A stretch of 5,376 bases of DNA from Rhizobium sp. LCM 4573 (GTDB lineage Bacteria; Pseudomonadota; Alphaproteobacteria; Rhizobiales; Rhizobiaceae). Position numbers and translations under genes: made by a program. Under the pieces are notes generated by a model, which did not search any database, had not been told where the DNA came from, and was given only the letters and a program-made list of their open reading frames with translations. The DNA is taken from contig NZ_MDDW01000026.1 in the NCBI RefSeq assembly GCF_001854865.1, positions 532,681-538,056 on the forward strand. The letters run 5' to 3'. Shown here in pieces: positions 5,303 to 5,376 of the stretch. Position 1 is the first letter of the stretch. Every line of letters starts with the position of its first letter.

Positions 5303-5376
5303 TTGAGCAGTCGATTTCTGATGATCACGCCTGAAGACGGCAAAGAGGTGCTCAAATGTCTCGCAGCTCCCGCCCG
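5303..5376 (+). CDS. N-terminus of a probable ArsR-like winged-helix transcriptional regulator, partial
   Basis: From a TTG at 5303 the frame stays open to the end of the window, giving about 25 residues that begin MSSRFLMITPEDG and end EVLKCLAAPAR. The last part resembles the first helix of ArsR-family and related winged-helix repressors, where 'vlKaLa.P.Rl.IL' is typical, but the recognition helix and any sensor residues are beyond the window. AGGGAG 6 nt upstream supports the TTG, and an internal ATG at 5321 is the alternative. A palindrome at 5182-5207 and a promoter-like segment at 5249-5276 lie upstream, consistent with an autoregulated gene facing away from the small ORF. The regulator assignment is an inference from a short N-terminus. 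Confidence 0.45.
   Translation, partial: MSSRFLMITPEDGKEVLKCLAAPA

Overview
The window is GC-rich, with strong G/C preference at third codon positions in its long genes. It carries a tightly packed plus-strand operon of molybdenum hydroxylase (xanthine dehydrogenase superfamily) subunits, followed by a small convergent ORF, an intergenic regulatory region and the beginning of a probable transcriptional regulator. Codon use, the ATGA-type couplings and the protein families suit an alphaproteobacterium, most likely of the Rhizobiales. That placement is an inference from style, since no taxonomic marker gene is present.

Region 1 (1-2375) is the tail of an FAD-binding subunit followed by a complete Mo-cofactor subunit of the three-subunit PaoABC/YagTSR aldehyde oxidoreductase type. 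The [2Fe-2S] subunit of that enzyme would be expected upstream, outside the window. Region 2 (2388-4948) is a second, two-subunit enzyme of the isoquinoline 1-oxidoreductase / nicotinate dehydrogenase type (IorAB/NicAB). It consists of a 154-residue protein with two [2Fe-2S] motifs, started by TTG, and a 699-residue Tat-exported Mo subunit whose Mo-cofactor domains are circularly permuted relative to the first enzyme. All junctions are short (8 or -4 bp, 12 bp, -4 bp), so the four genes are probably co-transcribed and translationally coupled. Both Mo subunits keep the C-terminal glutamate motif (GIGE or GVGE), so both look catalytically competent. The substrates cannot be read from the sequence; aldehydes and N-heteroaromatic compounds are the family-level candidates.

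Electron flow is expected to differ. The first enzyme would use Moco, two Fe-S clusters and FAD. The second has no FAD subunit and no haem motif of its own, so it needs an external acceptor not found here.

Region 3 (4949-5376) has a 43-codon minus-strand ORF with a good ribosome binding site and one hydrophobic segment. It ends 9 bp from the end of the operon, tail to tail. A 213-bp divergent intergenic region follows, carrying a 26-bp almost perfect palindrome near its middle and an AT-rich promoter-like segment with repeats. The last gene begins at a TTG at 5303 and runs off the window; its first 25 residues resemble the N-terminus of ArsR-type winged-helix regulators. The palindrome is a candidate operator for it, for the small ORF, or for both.
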